Below are positions 28,970-40,500 of a DNA stretch of 64,000 nucleotides, piece after piece (the first letter of the stretch is position 1; the number at the start of each line of letters is the position of its first letter). The notes beneath the pieces were generated by a model. The model ran no database searches and was not told where the DNA came from. It was given only the letters and a program-made list of their open reading frames with translations. Both the position numbers and the translations under genes were made by a program. Source of the DNA: Alviniconcha marisindica (Eukaryota > Mollusca > Gastropoda > Provannidae); the NCBI GenBank assembly GCA_018857735.1, contig JABMCL010001460.1, forward strand, positions 62,001 to 126,000. The letters are read 5' to 3'.

Positions 28970-31900
28970 GCATATGGTTTGCATCTCATTTTCTTAGCAG
29001 CTACTACAAAATTATAACATGCCCACAGATTCAGTAAAGTCCACAAGATCACCCCCAAAGCAAAAAAAACTAAATCAACAAAACCGCTAACACTGTAGTA
29101 GAAACCAGAATAAACAACCCAACAAAAATGCTGGGGGGGGGGGGCAATACTAAGGTATAAAGTTCAAAGAAAGCAACACTGTTAAATGGTCTGACTGTAC
29201 TAACAGCATGGTTGCAGCCAAATTTTAGCAGTCTAGAGTGTGTAAAAAGCCCAAAACAATACAGTAATTACTTAGTGTGTAAACTGCCCCAAAACAATAC
29301 AGTAATTACACAACTGGCGCACCTCAGACATATTGTACGTATATATATATATATACTGTAGGATGTGCAATGTTACAACAGATTTATAAGCAGCACCTGG
29401 GAAAAACCAGAACATGTTCACCAATGTTCAAACATTGCAAACCATGCAACTACTCTGGAGTACACATAAATGGTTCAGGTTGTTGCACATAACTGATACA
29501 ATACATGCATCAAATCGGCTTGTGCTCTTTTACTTTATGCAGAATGCACCATACAAAAGACCAAATTCCACTCTCCAAACAGTACCAGGGTGGTGGAACT
29601 CAAGGAATACGGATATTCACAACATAATTGATCATACTCAAAACAAAGAGGCACTTCTTTATTCTCCACTCGTACTACCTGAAAGCAGATAAATTTGACA
29701 TGTAACATAATCTTCTGACATTTGGGAGTTATTGATTGCTCTGCCAGCAGCAACCTTTTTTTTCCTTTCTTTTTCTTCTAACCTTCACACATGACAACTG
29801 ACAGAAATTTTCTGACAACAGACATAAAGCAGAATCTCACCCACAAAGTTTCATTTCAGTTTTAGATTGGAATTTTCTTTCTTAATTGTACATTTGAGAC
29901 CAATACGCAGGAATGAGCGCTGAAAAGGGAAACAACGAAGGACAACACAAACATGGTTTACGATGCTTACGCTTACTTAGCAGGAAGATCACTAACATAC
30001 ATTTGCCACTTTAGTGATGAGTGGAGGTGTTCACATGTTTAATCTGGGAAGGACCCTGGTAATGCGGACTGTACATGTGTACTCAGCATTCTCACCATCC
30101 AGTCACAGCTGACTGTACTCATGCTGCTGGTGTGCAGCCACTCGAGTAGAACAGTGGGCAATCAGAGATGAAGACTGTGGGAGTATGTGCGTGAATCTAC
30201 ACTTTAGCGGTGTGGGTGTACACGTAAGCTTCACAAACACCTTTTTTCTTCTATTTATGTGACCTGAAATGGGGACTACTGCAGTCAGAAGTACATATCA
30301 AGATGGCGGTGGAAGAGCTCAAAATAGCACAGTTGAAAGATTATGAATGGATTTTTAAAAATCATAAATCATAATAATCTCTTTTCTTAAAGAAAAAACA
30401 AACAAAACAACCACCTTTCCTGGAACAGAGGCACTAAGGTAACGATGGGGTTTGAATCCAATACATTTGCCACAAATGTGAGATTACTGACATGTTAACA
30501 CCCCACCTGGAGAAAGGTTTACCAGTTTACACATTTACTGGTCAGTTTCCTCAAATAAATTAGGTACCCATTTCCATGGCAAAACAGACAAAAGGTTGGA
30601 AAAAAAACACCGCTTATTTTAATTAGACATGTGTGCATCCCCCCTCCCCCCAAATTAAGCAGATCACCAATTCCAAATCTGAGGCCATTTACATGTATAA
30701 TTTGAAAATGACAGCAAAATAAACTGAGGCAGTTGCATGCACACGTTTGCACACACGTTCCCCCCAAGTTCCCAAGTTCCCGGCCATTTGCATGTTACTT
30801 GTTGGGAAGAGGCATTCAAGCGTAACCAACCCTGGCCCACTGCATGTTAGTCAGACACTTTCAACCGCTTCACCATCGGCTCCCAGCCTCTCCCTGACCT
30901 GGTTTACCTCCGGGCTTTTGTCTGCGGAGCATGGCTAAAAGAAACTGCCTTTGCTCAAGACACATTTTGGGTTGAGTCTCACAAGCCGTAGCCTAAACGC
31001 TAAGTGGTAGGTAAAACGTGTGCCATCTGAGAACAAAACTTCATCGACTACGCTTCTTATGAATTTCACACAAATTAACGGTAAAACCGGGATCAGCTTT
31101 TCAACTATTAGCCTCCAGATTCCCATTTTGATTATTTGTAGCTGAGCACATCCAGATCCTTTATGAACTTCACACAAATGATCATAAAGAATGGTGACAA
31201 ACTGCTGAGTATCCCGATTCATACTAAGCTAAGCAACTTTCAGCCAATCTTAAACTGAATGTGTATTTGATGTAATGATCTAAGCAGCATTAGCAGGCAG
31301 GCATTACTACATGAAAAAAAAAAGAAAAAAAAAACATGGGGTGGGGGGCATGGGGGGGAACTGATCAAATCACAAACAGAAGTGTCAGTCTGTTGCTGCT
31401 TACACACACATCATGTTTCGCAGAAAGAGGATTTAGAGAAAAATATGAAGCGGATTGTTCCAAACTGTAAATCTATAACTTTTGTGACAATACCTGGCAG
31501 TAGGTGACGCGCGCAAACGCTTTTGCACTGGGCACGTCAATGACACTTGGTTACTGATTATGTTACAATGAAAACGAAATCCCATCGTTCAGCAAAAGAA
31601 AGCAGCATAAAGAGGCCAGGCCAATCAATAGCACAAAAGACAGATGCATATTTCCCAGCGCTACTGCTATGGTTAAAAAATAAAAACAACAAGTTCAGCC
31701 CGGCCAACAGGTTCAATTGCATGCAGCACATTTTCGTCAGAACAGCTTGAGACCCAGTTTCACCACCAGAGGACAGACACCTTGATGGTGCGCTACTTAA
31801 TACAAGCCACAATTTGATCATCCCACTGTTAAAGTGAAACCAACACATCAGTATACCAAAGTCCAAAATGCATGAAGATCCCTGATACAGTTGTAGAACA

Positions 31901-33120
31901 ACAATAAAACAACATTCACAGCATGACAGTTCAAAAATACACTTTGTAGAAAACACCAAAATAAGGGGCTTGAAAACCATCACTTCTTCAGCTTAGTTAT
32001 TTACACTACACCACAGTAACCAAATACAACTTTGTGCAAATGGAATAAAACCAAAAATATATATTTATAACTATTTTACTGAGCTACTTAGCTTATAGAA
32101 TTCACACCATACATGCTGTATGCATTATACTGTTAAAAACTTTAATAAGTAGTACAAATCCGGAGGAATTACCAATTAAACACCAAATTAATCAACAAAA
32201 ATAATAGCTCCACTATAACTGGCTGCTCTTGTCTCATCAGATCTGATTACAAAATGGCCTGAAACAATCATGCAGCTGAAAAAGAAATGCAGCATAACAT
32301 ACCACCTTCACTGGGGGCCCTACAAAACCCCAATAGTTTGCCAAACATTCTGCCTAGCAACTATGCGCCAAGACGTACAGCCTGAGTGCAAAAATGTTTA
32401 GTCCTTTAGAAGACCTACTTGAAACACAATCATTCTTTTTAAGACCCTAATCTGAAGAAATACAGTCAAGCATTATCCCCCCCCCCCCCCCCCCATCTCT
32501 CCCAGTTTGGCAACTGATTTTTACTGCCCAGTCAACCATGTCAGTTATTATTATCTGTATCATGTGCCCATTTTCTGGGCACTTTGTAGAATGTGGTCAC
32601 AAAAGGTTGAGAAATTCATAATTCAGATGCTTGGCCAGCAATGGGTAATGATTTCAGCCCACCCTATGACCTTGAAACACTGGGGGTGGGGGTTGGGGGC
32701 CCGGCCTGGGACAAACCCCCAGCATTGCCTAACTTTTCTGCCTGGCAGTGATGCACCAACACAGAAAGTTTGGGTGCAAAATGTTTAGCACTTCTGAAGA
32801 TACTGCAGGAACATAATCATTCTTTTCAAGATCCCTACCTTCACTGTGACCGTGTCCTTCAAAACAGCAAGATCAAAACACGCAAAAGGTTAAAAACAAC
32901 CTCTTTTTTTTTTTTAATTGGACGGTACAAAACAATGTGTGCATTTTGGGGTAGATCCCTTTTTCAAGCAACAAGTATGAAACATTTTGTAGTTATGCTG
33001 TCAAATTAAAAAAGTTATAATTTAAAAAAAAATGTTTGTGTAAGTGATTTTTATTGGGGTTGTTTTGTTTTGTTTTGTTTTGTTTTTTTGTTTGTTTTTT
33101 CTGAGCAGATTTCTTTAACG
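28970..33120. other. AT-rich intergenic sequence, no gene recognised
   Basis: Contains an 18-C run at 32477-32494, a duplicated AAACAATACAGTAATTAC motif near 29250-29310, a TA run near 29341 and A-rich tracts. No exon is supported. Confidence 0.4.
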
Positions 33121-33121
33121 T

Positions 33122-33172
33122 TTTAAGGTTACCAGTGAAATTTGTAGTACAAATCTCACTGGTAACCTTAAA
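33122..33172. repeat. 25-bp-arm hairpin
   Basis: Arms 33122-33146 and 33148-33172 are complementary with one mismatch around a single central G. It could form an extended hairpin. Confidence 0.85.
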
Positions 33173-33489
33173 CCAGCAAATCAAGGACAGCTTGGCTATA
33201 ACAGAGGTTCAGCAGTTCAAAATATAATTATACTGGACAATCTTTTTTCAAGCTTTAGGCCTCACCGTGATCTTCACTTGAAATCTGAAGCTGTCAGCCT
33301 AGATCTACAAAGACTACCAAGTTTATTCACAAAAGATAATGTGGACAAGAAGAGCTATGTGACAAACATTTTCTTGATCGAACAGACGTGTACAAAAACA
33401 AAAAGTTGGGCCCCCAAAATGTGAGCAATTCAAAGAACTGAGACAAACAGCCATTTCTGGGAACTCAAAGAAACGAACACTGTCACTGT

Positions 33490-34545
33490 GATTGTAACCT
33501 GAACTTTTCTGTTATGATCAGTCTATCAATGATGCACAGGCCAGCTGGTCTTTACAAAGTTTGGTGGCAAAACGTGACGGAGCTCAGAAGATACGAACGA
33601 TGGACAAACGTTCTCAGGGGACCCAAGCCCTGGGACCTTCACTCTGTCAGCAGCATCCCTGGCTCTTCACGAGCAGCAAGCCTGCATCAGTGCATGGCAG
33701 GTGATGCACTACAAGCGTACCAGGTATGAAGCGAGCAGGTTCAACAGCTTGAAAATAAGGGACAAGCTGTGGCTTTGGGGTAACCATCAGGTGATGCACT
33801 ACGCAGGTGATGCGTACCAGGTATGAAGCGAGCAGGTTCAAAAGCTTGAAAATAAGGGATAAGCTGTGGCTTTGGGGGAATCATGTCATCCTGTGGCCCT
33901 GACTGTGACAAAAAATTTTTACAAGATGCCACCTGGTGACAACATACCAGATTACCAAGTTTGGTAGCAATCTTGTTTTAGCAAAGTTTAGCTACTGACA
34001 GAGGTTCCAAAGGATGTCATGGACAAACACGGGACATAAACTCTCATTGTGACCCTGACCCTGAAAGAAAGGCAGCATTCCAAACTTTTCTGCACAACAC
34101 TCTGGCTCAGATCATGATGTTGCCCCATCGTAACAAATTCAGTTGTGAAGATGGTTCAGCACTGAAAGGCTTCAAAATGTCAACCCTCACCTGACCTTGA
34201 AGGTTGCAATCTTCACTTTTACAGGATATTCCGATTCGCACCAAGTATGGCAGCCAAACAAAAGGGAAAAGTAAGCATACGGTAAGGATCAATAGGGAAA
34301 AGGGAAAAGTCTCTTCTTTTTTTATATTACTTTCTATGAACTCTCCCCTCACTGTGACCTTGTCCTTGACGTTGAAGACAGCAATCCAATATTTTCCCAC
34401 AACACTCCAGCTCATGAAGAGTCACCATCATACCACATTTGGCTTTAAAAGGTCAGATAGTTCCAGACAAAGCCTGGGTACAGGGACAGACCACAGACAA
34501 GATGATTCTAACATTATATATATATTCCAACATAGGTCATAACCC
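33490..34545. repeat. Degenerate dispersed repeat cluster
   Basis: Several diverged segments share ATGATGCACC, ACCAAGTTTGG(T/C)-GCAAAA, CAGAAGATAC, TGACCTTGA and similar blocks, as does 54410-54720. A clearer tandem pair (about 110 bp apart) sits at about 33701-33890 (ACCAGGTATGAAGCGAGCAG, AAGCTGTGGCTTTGGGG). Confidence 0.55.
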
Positions 34546-35430
34546 CACCTACACACCTTACCCATCTTCATTACAAGAGTTTAAAAATCTCCACTTCCAA
34601 CTCGCCACTTTTTTCGTCTTTGTTTTAAATCTTAAAACTAACAAAAGGCAAAATTTCCAATTGGCATCAGAACAGTTGTCGGTTTCCTTTGTATGTTAAG
34701 TGGAGAAAAACAAAACCAAAAAACACACACAATAACCACGTTTTTCAAGAAAAAAGAACGTGATCTAAAAGTTTAATGAGTAACGGTGCTAACACTGAGA
34801 ACCTTGGTTCAGAATTTTACTAGGAGTAGGAGTAGTAATCATTCCTCAACAGATCAGTTCCACAACTGAGTTTCAAACCCTAAACCACCACCACCTCACC
34901 TCCCGGCCCCTGTTGCATGCCTGCTGTTGGTCTTACTGACTGATGGGCATGGGGGTTCAGCATGCAAACTTGTGCAAGCTGCAAAGCATGTTAACCGCAG
35001 TGTGGATGGAATATTTATGAAGCCTTTCATAAGCCACACGTAAAAATCCTCAATGACTTTTTGCTACCAAACAAAAATCTCTTTGAGAGTAAGATTTCTC
35101 AGTTACTGGACCATAGCTAAATTTTGCACTGCAGCATTAAACAAATATTTAGTTTTCCATTTCTTTTATCCTTGACTGGACATGCCACAAAGATGCCATT
35201 AAAAAAAAATACAGATCTTTAAAATTTAATAATGTGTATTCACCTATAAATTATAAAATTGATACTGCTAAAAGCTAAGCAACAAAAAATGATAACCACA
35301 CTAAAGCTACTTAATAAATTGTCATAAAATGAAAAATAAGTACACATATTATATATTAACTGTATTAAGTACAATTAAATGTACAACACTACACAAATAA
35401 TGTAATTTGCAGTTATAATTCATAACCATG
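34546..35430. other. AT-rich flank beyond the CXXC gene 3' end
   Basis: Very AT-rich with no exon evident. Confidence 0.4.
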
Positions 35431-35436
35431 TTTATT
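35431..35436 (-). terminator. CXXC-gene polyadenylation signal
   Basis: TTTATT on the plus strand (AATAAA on the coding strand) lies about 190 nt past the stop codon at 35624. Confidence 0.5.
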
Positions 35437-35623
35437 CAAAACCCATGATAAAATTGTGAGCATCAAAATGACCTACACAGTAACAGTTTTTTTTATATTA
35501 TGTTATTGGTAATTGTCATTTGCTAGCATTAACCAAACTATTACGCTGATGTCTTTCAACTGCTCTAGTTCATCCTGACACTATACAACTGTAACATTAC
35601 ACTAGTTAGAACACTTTCAATTG

Positions 35624-37540
35624 TCAAGATAAATCTTCTGGATCAAAGTCAAGGTCATCTGAGTGATCTTCGTTAAAGTCGAACACAAGGTCTGGCGAAC
35701 GTGGTACTACTGCATGCTGGGAGATGAAACACAAGAGATCTTGAGGGTCAGAGGATGAGCTGATGATGTCATCACCAAGAGGAACTTCCTCAAGCTGCAC
35801 GTGAACACCTGGCACTTCCAGTTCGGTCACCCCGTCCTCCCCTTCCTGAATCAAACACACGACCACATCTTCCGACAAAGTCCTGGAAACATTGTCACGA
35901 CCATGCGAGCGTGAGTCATTGTGTCTTTGGTCCACAGATATTGCGTCACTCTCCCATGAAAACAGCCCCTGGGAACCTGTCCATCTTCGAAGGTGAGATA
36001 ATGAGGCAAAACTGCTACCCTTTCTGCTCTGTGAATCTGAAGTTCTTTGGACATCTTCCTGGGGCTCAGCACAGTCCGATCCTCCTTCGTGTTCTGTGTG
36101 CCAAGCTCTGGCTGTCGTTTTAGTTAACACACTACTGCCAGAAGTACTGCAGCTGGTTTCAGTATCACTGCCCTCTTTCTCACTGATGCTGTTGTTGTTC
36201 ATGTCTTCCTGGTCCTGTATCGTTTTGCTGTTCGGACTCGGGCTGTAGGTCTCTGCCGGGCTTGGAGGGCGCTGGGCTTTGCTGAACGCAGCCTCAATAG
36301 TGGGACTGTCTATTTCAATCTCAAGATTGTTGAACCCGTCTGAGCGAATAAAGGCCTGCATTTTGAAGTCATCGATGCTTATCACATCACACTCTCCCCT
36401 TCTCGAGATTCGTTTCATTTGCTGCTGAAGGTCCTCGTCGATGCAACCCGCCGGAGTCACCTTCAGAAGCATTTTGCTTGAATTTTTCTCTTTCAATGAC
36501 GTCAGGTCAATCACATCTTTCTGCATAAACGTACGTTCTGCTGCCACTTCGGTAGTAAGATCTATGGGTGCACAATCATCACTGTTCAAATCACAAACAC
36601 GTTTGCAGCTAGGAATACAGAAGATGCTGAATCTCTTCTTCAGTTCATCATCTTCCTCACTGTGCCTGTCCTTGTCTCCTTTGTCAAAGGACAAGCGTTT
36701 GCCCAAGAATGAGGGGAAGCCAGACAGGAATCCGTATGGCCTCGAGAAAGGGGAATCAGGAGTTGTGAGGTGGGCATGGTAGATCTGTGGCTCGTTGGGT
36801 GGGCGGAAGGAGGAGTAGAAGTTGCTGGGGTACATGGGAGGGTGAGCCATGGGGTAGGTGCCATGAGGTCCCGCGCTGGAAGGAAGCTGGTTAAAGGAAG
36901 GAAAGTTGGGAAGACTGGAAGGAATGTGGGGTGGAGGTGGGTAGAACGGCGGGGTCATGGTAGGCTGCATCGAAGGCGCTGAAGCACGAAAGTTGGCGTG
37001 TGCAGAAAAGTCTGGGCGCGCAAAAGGCATGTTGTGATGGAAGGCGGGTTGAGAGGGCCCCGCAAGGTGGCCGGCCGGATCGGTCATGCCCAGGCGGCAG
37101 GATGATCCAAACGGGTTGGCGTAATGGTTCGCGCTGGGCTGGAACCCATAGGCGGCAGCGGGGTTGGGCTGAAGGGCAGGATGGGCCCAAGGGTTGGCCC
37201 GTGGAAACCCGTAAGGCATTGCCCCCCACTGTTCCATCGGGGATCGAAACTGCTCCCTGTGGGGCAGGGGCCGGTCTTTGGTCACACTGCTGGCCGGGGA
37301 GGTGGTCAAGGAGCTGTTGGTGCCAAACCCGGAATCGGCGGTGCTGCTGTTACGGCCCAGGTCTAGGGCCGGGCTTCTCCCCGACTCCAGCCCCCGGGCA
37401 CCGGACAGGTATGAAGCCCTGGTGGGGTCCAGCATGCCTGTGGCGTCAAACAGAGCGCTGCGATGCTGATCCAGGGCGCTGGCTCGCAGCGGGTCGATGA
37501 CGCCGTTGTTCATGGGCAGACCGAAGGGGTTCTGAGTGAT
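35624..37540 (-). CDS. CXXC gene terminal coding exon
   Basis: 638 codons plus stop, beginning ITQNPFGLPMNNGVIDPLRA if the acceptor TCCTGTCAG| at 37541 is used. It contains the Pro-rich middle, a Cys pair region (FCIPSCKRVC), the IDLT motifs and the acidic C-terminus. This is the longest open frame in the window (1.9 kb) with no internal stop. Confidence 0.85.
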   Translation of the reverse strand: MTQNPFGLPMNNGVIDPLRASALDQHRSALFDATGMLDPTRASYLSGARGLESGRSPALDLGRNSSTADSGFGTNSSLTTSPASSVTKDRPLPHREQFRSPMEQWGAMPYGFPRANPWAHPALQPNPAAAYGFQPSANHYANPFGSSCRLGMTDPAGHLAGPSQPAFHHNMPFARPDFSAHANFRASAPSMQPTMTPPFYPPPPHIPSSLPNFPSFNQLPSSAGPHGTYPMAHPPMYPSNFYSSFRPPNEPQIYHAHLTTPDSPFSRPYGFLSGFPSFLGKRLSFDKGDKDRHSEEDDELKKRFSIFCIPSCKRVCDLNSDDCAPIDLTTEVAAERTFMQKDVIDLTSLKEKNSSKMLLKVTPAGCIDEDLQQQMKRISRRGECDVISIDDFKMQAFIRSDGFNNLEIEIDSPTIEAAFSKAQRPPSPAETYSPSPNSKTIQDQEDMNNNSISEKEGSDTETSCSTSGSSVLTKTTARAWHTEHEGGSDCAEPQEDVQRTSDSQSRKGSSFASLSHLRRWTGSQGLFSWESDAISVDQRHNDSRSHGRDNVSRTLSEDVVVCLIQEGEDGVTELEVPGVHVQLEEVPLGDDIISSSSDPQDLLCFISQHAVVPRSPDLVFDFNEDHSDDLDFDPEDLS

Positions 37541-40500
37541 CTGACAGGAGCTCAGCTCAGCTGACTGAGCCTGCCGCTGCCGCCGCCGCCATAGCCGAGG
37601 GGTTGAAGGGTGAAGGGGTGGGGTGGGTGCTGTGGTGGTTGCTCACCGCCGATGGGGTGGATGAGGGTTTCTGAGGGGAGCCCTTGTTGGTGCTGTTACT
37701 GCTGCTGCTCCCCCCGCTGACGGCGCCGGCGCCCACTCCCCCAGTGCCGCCGCCGCTGCTGTTACTGCTGCTGCTACCAGCAGCATCCGGCCGGAAGCGA
37801 GGCACAGGCTTGCGGAGGTAGACGCACTTTCTGTAGATGCAAGCCTGTTTGAGAATGTCTTTGCGGACGCAGTACTGACACTTGCCGCAGTTTTCCTTCA
37901 CCTGACAGGGGCCACACTGGCCGCAGCGTCGCCGCCGCTTCAGCCGGAACTTCCCCCCTCCATCGCTCTGGTCGTCCATCCATGTGCCCAGCTCATGGGG
38001 ACTGGTCATCCCATTGTCATGGTAATGGTCATCCATAATGTACTCGTCTTCTGGCGTCTGCACGTGAAGAGGCATGTTAAACTGTGCCATCTTCAGTGGC
38101 AGAGGCGCCTCATACCTGAAGAAAAAAGAGAGTAAATCTTGTTTAATTGGTTACATACAGGGCTAAATCAATCAATCAAAATGACTACATAGGCATCGTT
38201 ATATAACAATTCAACCAGTGTACTGTTTTAGTGCTTCAGGGGTCGCAGATACACAGAAAAAGAGAAGTGTTTTTGACACAAAATAAGCCCCCCTCAGTCT
38301 CACACCAAGTGCTCAAACCCCATGCACTGCCAATAGGCAAGTCTCTGTCCCTGCAGAGTCAGTTGTCAAAACATGTCAACTTTAACAGCTGCCACGCAGC
38401 ATTTTTGGCCGCATTACTAGTCCCCCCCCCCCCTTTTGCTGTGTGGGACTGACCACATTTCGCAGCTCTGCACAGTGCTCCCGATAACACAAAACTGCAG
38501 GTCTATTATGCACACATTAGAGATCGGTGCATCATCTTGACGCACACATTTTCAAAGCAATCAAGACAGTTGACGGTTATTTAGCGCATCAACGAAACAA
38601 GATCGGTAAGGTTTGGAACACCAAACTCTGCTTGCCTAATTACATTCCTGTCCGCTATGCTGATTGGTTTAAATGTCATTTCCAGCAGTTGTATTCCAAA
38701 GCTGACTGGTCGGGAATTCACTTCCTTTTGGTTTCACTTCGGCTGAAAACATGTCGCTTTTACCTGGCTTACACGTGCAAAGAAGTGCTCGGCAGCAACA
38801 ACTGATGAAAATATTATCATTGAGGGAGAGAGAAGTATTAAAGCAGCTGAAAAAAGATCCTAGCGCAACCGTAGTCACTAGCGTACATTTGACTGGTGCA
38901 ACTGTAGTAGGTAGCGTAAACGCGACTGAATTTTGGCAAAGGCGAGCACAGCCTCCCTCATTTTTACTACTGCTCAGTCGCAAAATGGATTTTGCAATTC
39001 CACAGTGATCCACTTTTTTCCCTGGCAGCCAAATGGTTTATTATAATTACTGTTTTTGCAACAATTAGTTTTGTACTTGCTTCCTTCAATGATGTGCTGT
39101 ATTCCATTGGAAAAAAACTCAAACAAAACTGAGGCTGTTCCATGGCTGTTCCGATAAAATAAAAGTCAGTGAAGGAAGCAAAGTAAAGAACTGTCGCAAA
39201 AACAGTAATTACGAGTGATTATCTGGCTACCTGATGGAAGTGAAAATCTGATATCCGGGCAGGGCCATTTTGCAACCGAGTCGGCCATATCGACAGTAAA
39301 ATGTGTGCGTGTGCGCATGTGTGTTGGGGGGGAGGGAACGTGATCTCCCACCTTTGCCAGATTTTTTTTCTTATATGCATTTGAAAGAATGAACTCTTCT
39401 AAAATCACTCAAACTGAAAGGACTGGGGGGAAAACGTTTTTTCTTTTTTTTTCTTCTGTTTTTTATGTATCAACTATCATGTACTAAATGACTGTAAATG
39501 TGATGAGAGTAATGATGGAGCATTTGTGGTGTAATTTTGTTGTTGTTTTAATACAAAAACGGTTGCTACTGAATATTCATAGAGGCTACTTCAGCACTGT
39601 GACCCCCAGTTTAGGCTGTCTGACCCTTAGATTTTTTGGACAGGGGGTCACTGACATTGTGACCCTCACTTAAAATGTTATGGGGAGCACTGCTGCATAA
39701 TGCCATGAAAGACAATGCAGAAAACTACACATTTTTTGGTAGTCTCGATGATAGTTCTGAACCAGTTCCTTCCACTAGCTCTAAGCTGGTTGACAATAGG
39801 CCACCTACTCAAGAACTAAGGTGAAAGAACCGGCCAGGAATCAGCAAGTAGATTACCAGCGTAAGGCCAAGATCTAACCAGGCACCAACGAAAAATGTGG
39901 ATTGCCATGGAGGGTCCCAAGCTCACTGATACCGAATGCAGTGCTGTTAGTGTTACCCATTGGGCTTGCACAGAATTCTGCAGTGTGAGAGAGGCTGAAT
40001 TTCAACTCATAACTTAAAGTGCAGGATTGTTCTTAAAAAATATATTTTTAAATGCTGTCAGTGTGTGTAGCCTCAGGTTTGGTTGTATGCATTTTTTTTT
40101 TCTTCAACTTCAAGACACTGAATTTGCTGTACGCAAGTTTGAAAAAGTAATTGCGAACCCTGGTGCTTGTAGCTGTACTTGTAGAACAGGTTCTAAATGC
40201 GGTTCAGTTAACAAAACAATGAGACACCAGCTAATTTTTCTGACTTTCACTACTTTCAGTTCTGATTTTTGTGTGCAGTTGTTACCACTACCAGTGTGTG
40301 TATTACACTAAATTACAGAGATTGTGCTGGTGAATATATTTAATAACCCATACTGCCAAATGGGCTCACAGCCCATTCTGCCAAATGCACTACTAACATT
40401 GTACAAACATGCCTCTCTGAAATAAGTGAAATTAAAATTTCTTTGAAAAAAAGGTTTTAAATTTAAGTACGAAAACTAAATCTAGTGTACCCCTTCATAA

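Noticed and set aside
36441..37500. Plus-strand open frames opposite the CXXC terminal exon
   Set aside because: Antisense shadows of a GC-rich real coding exon.
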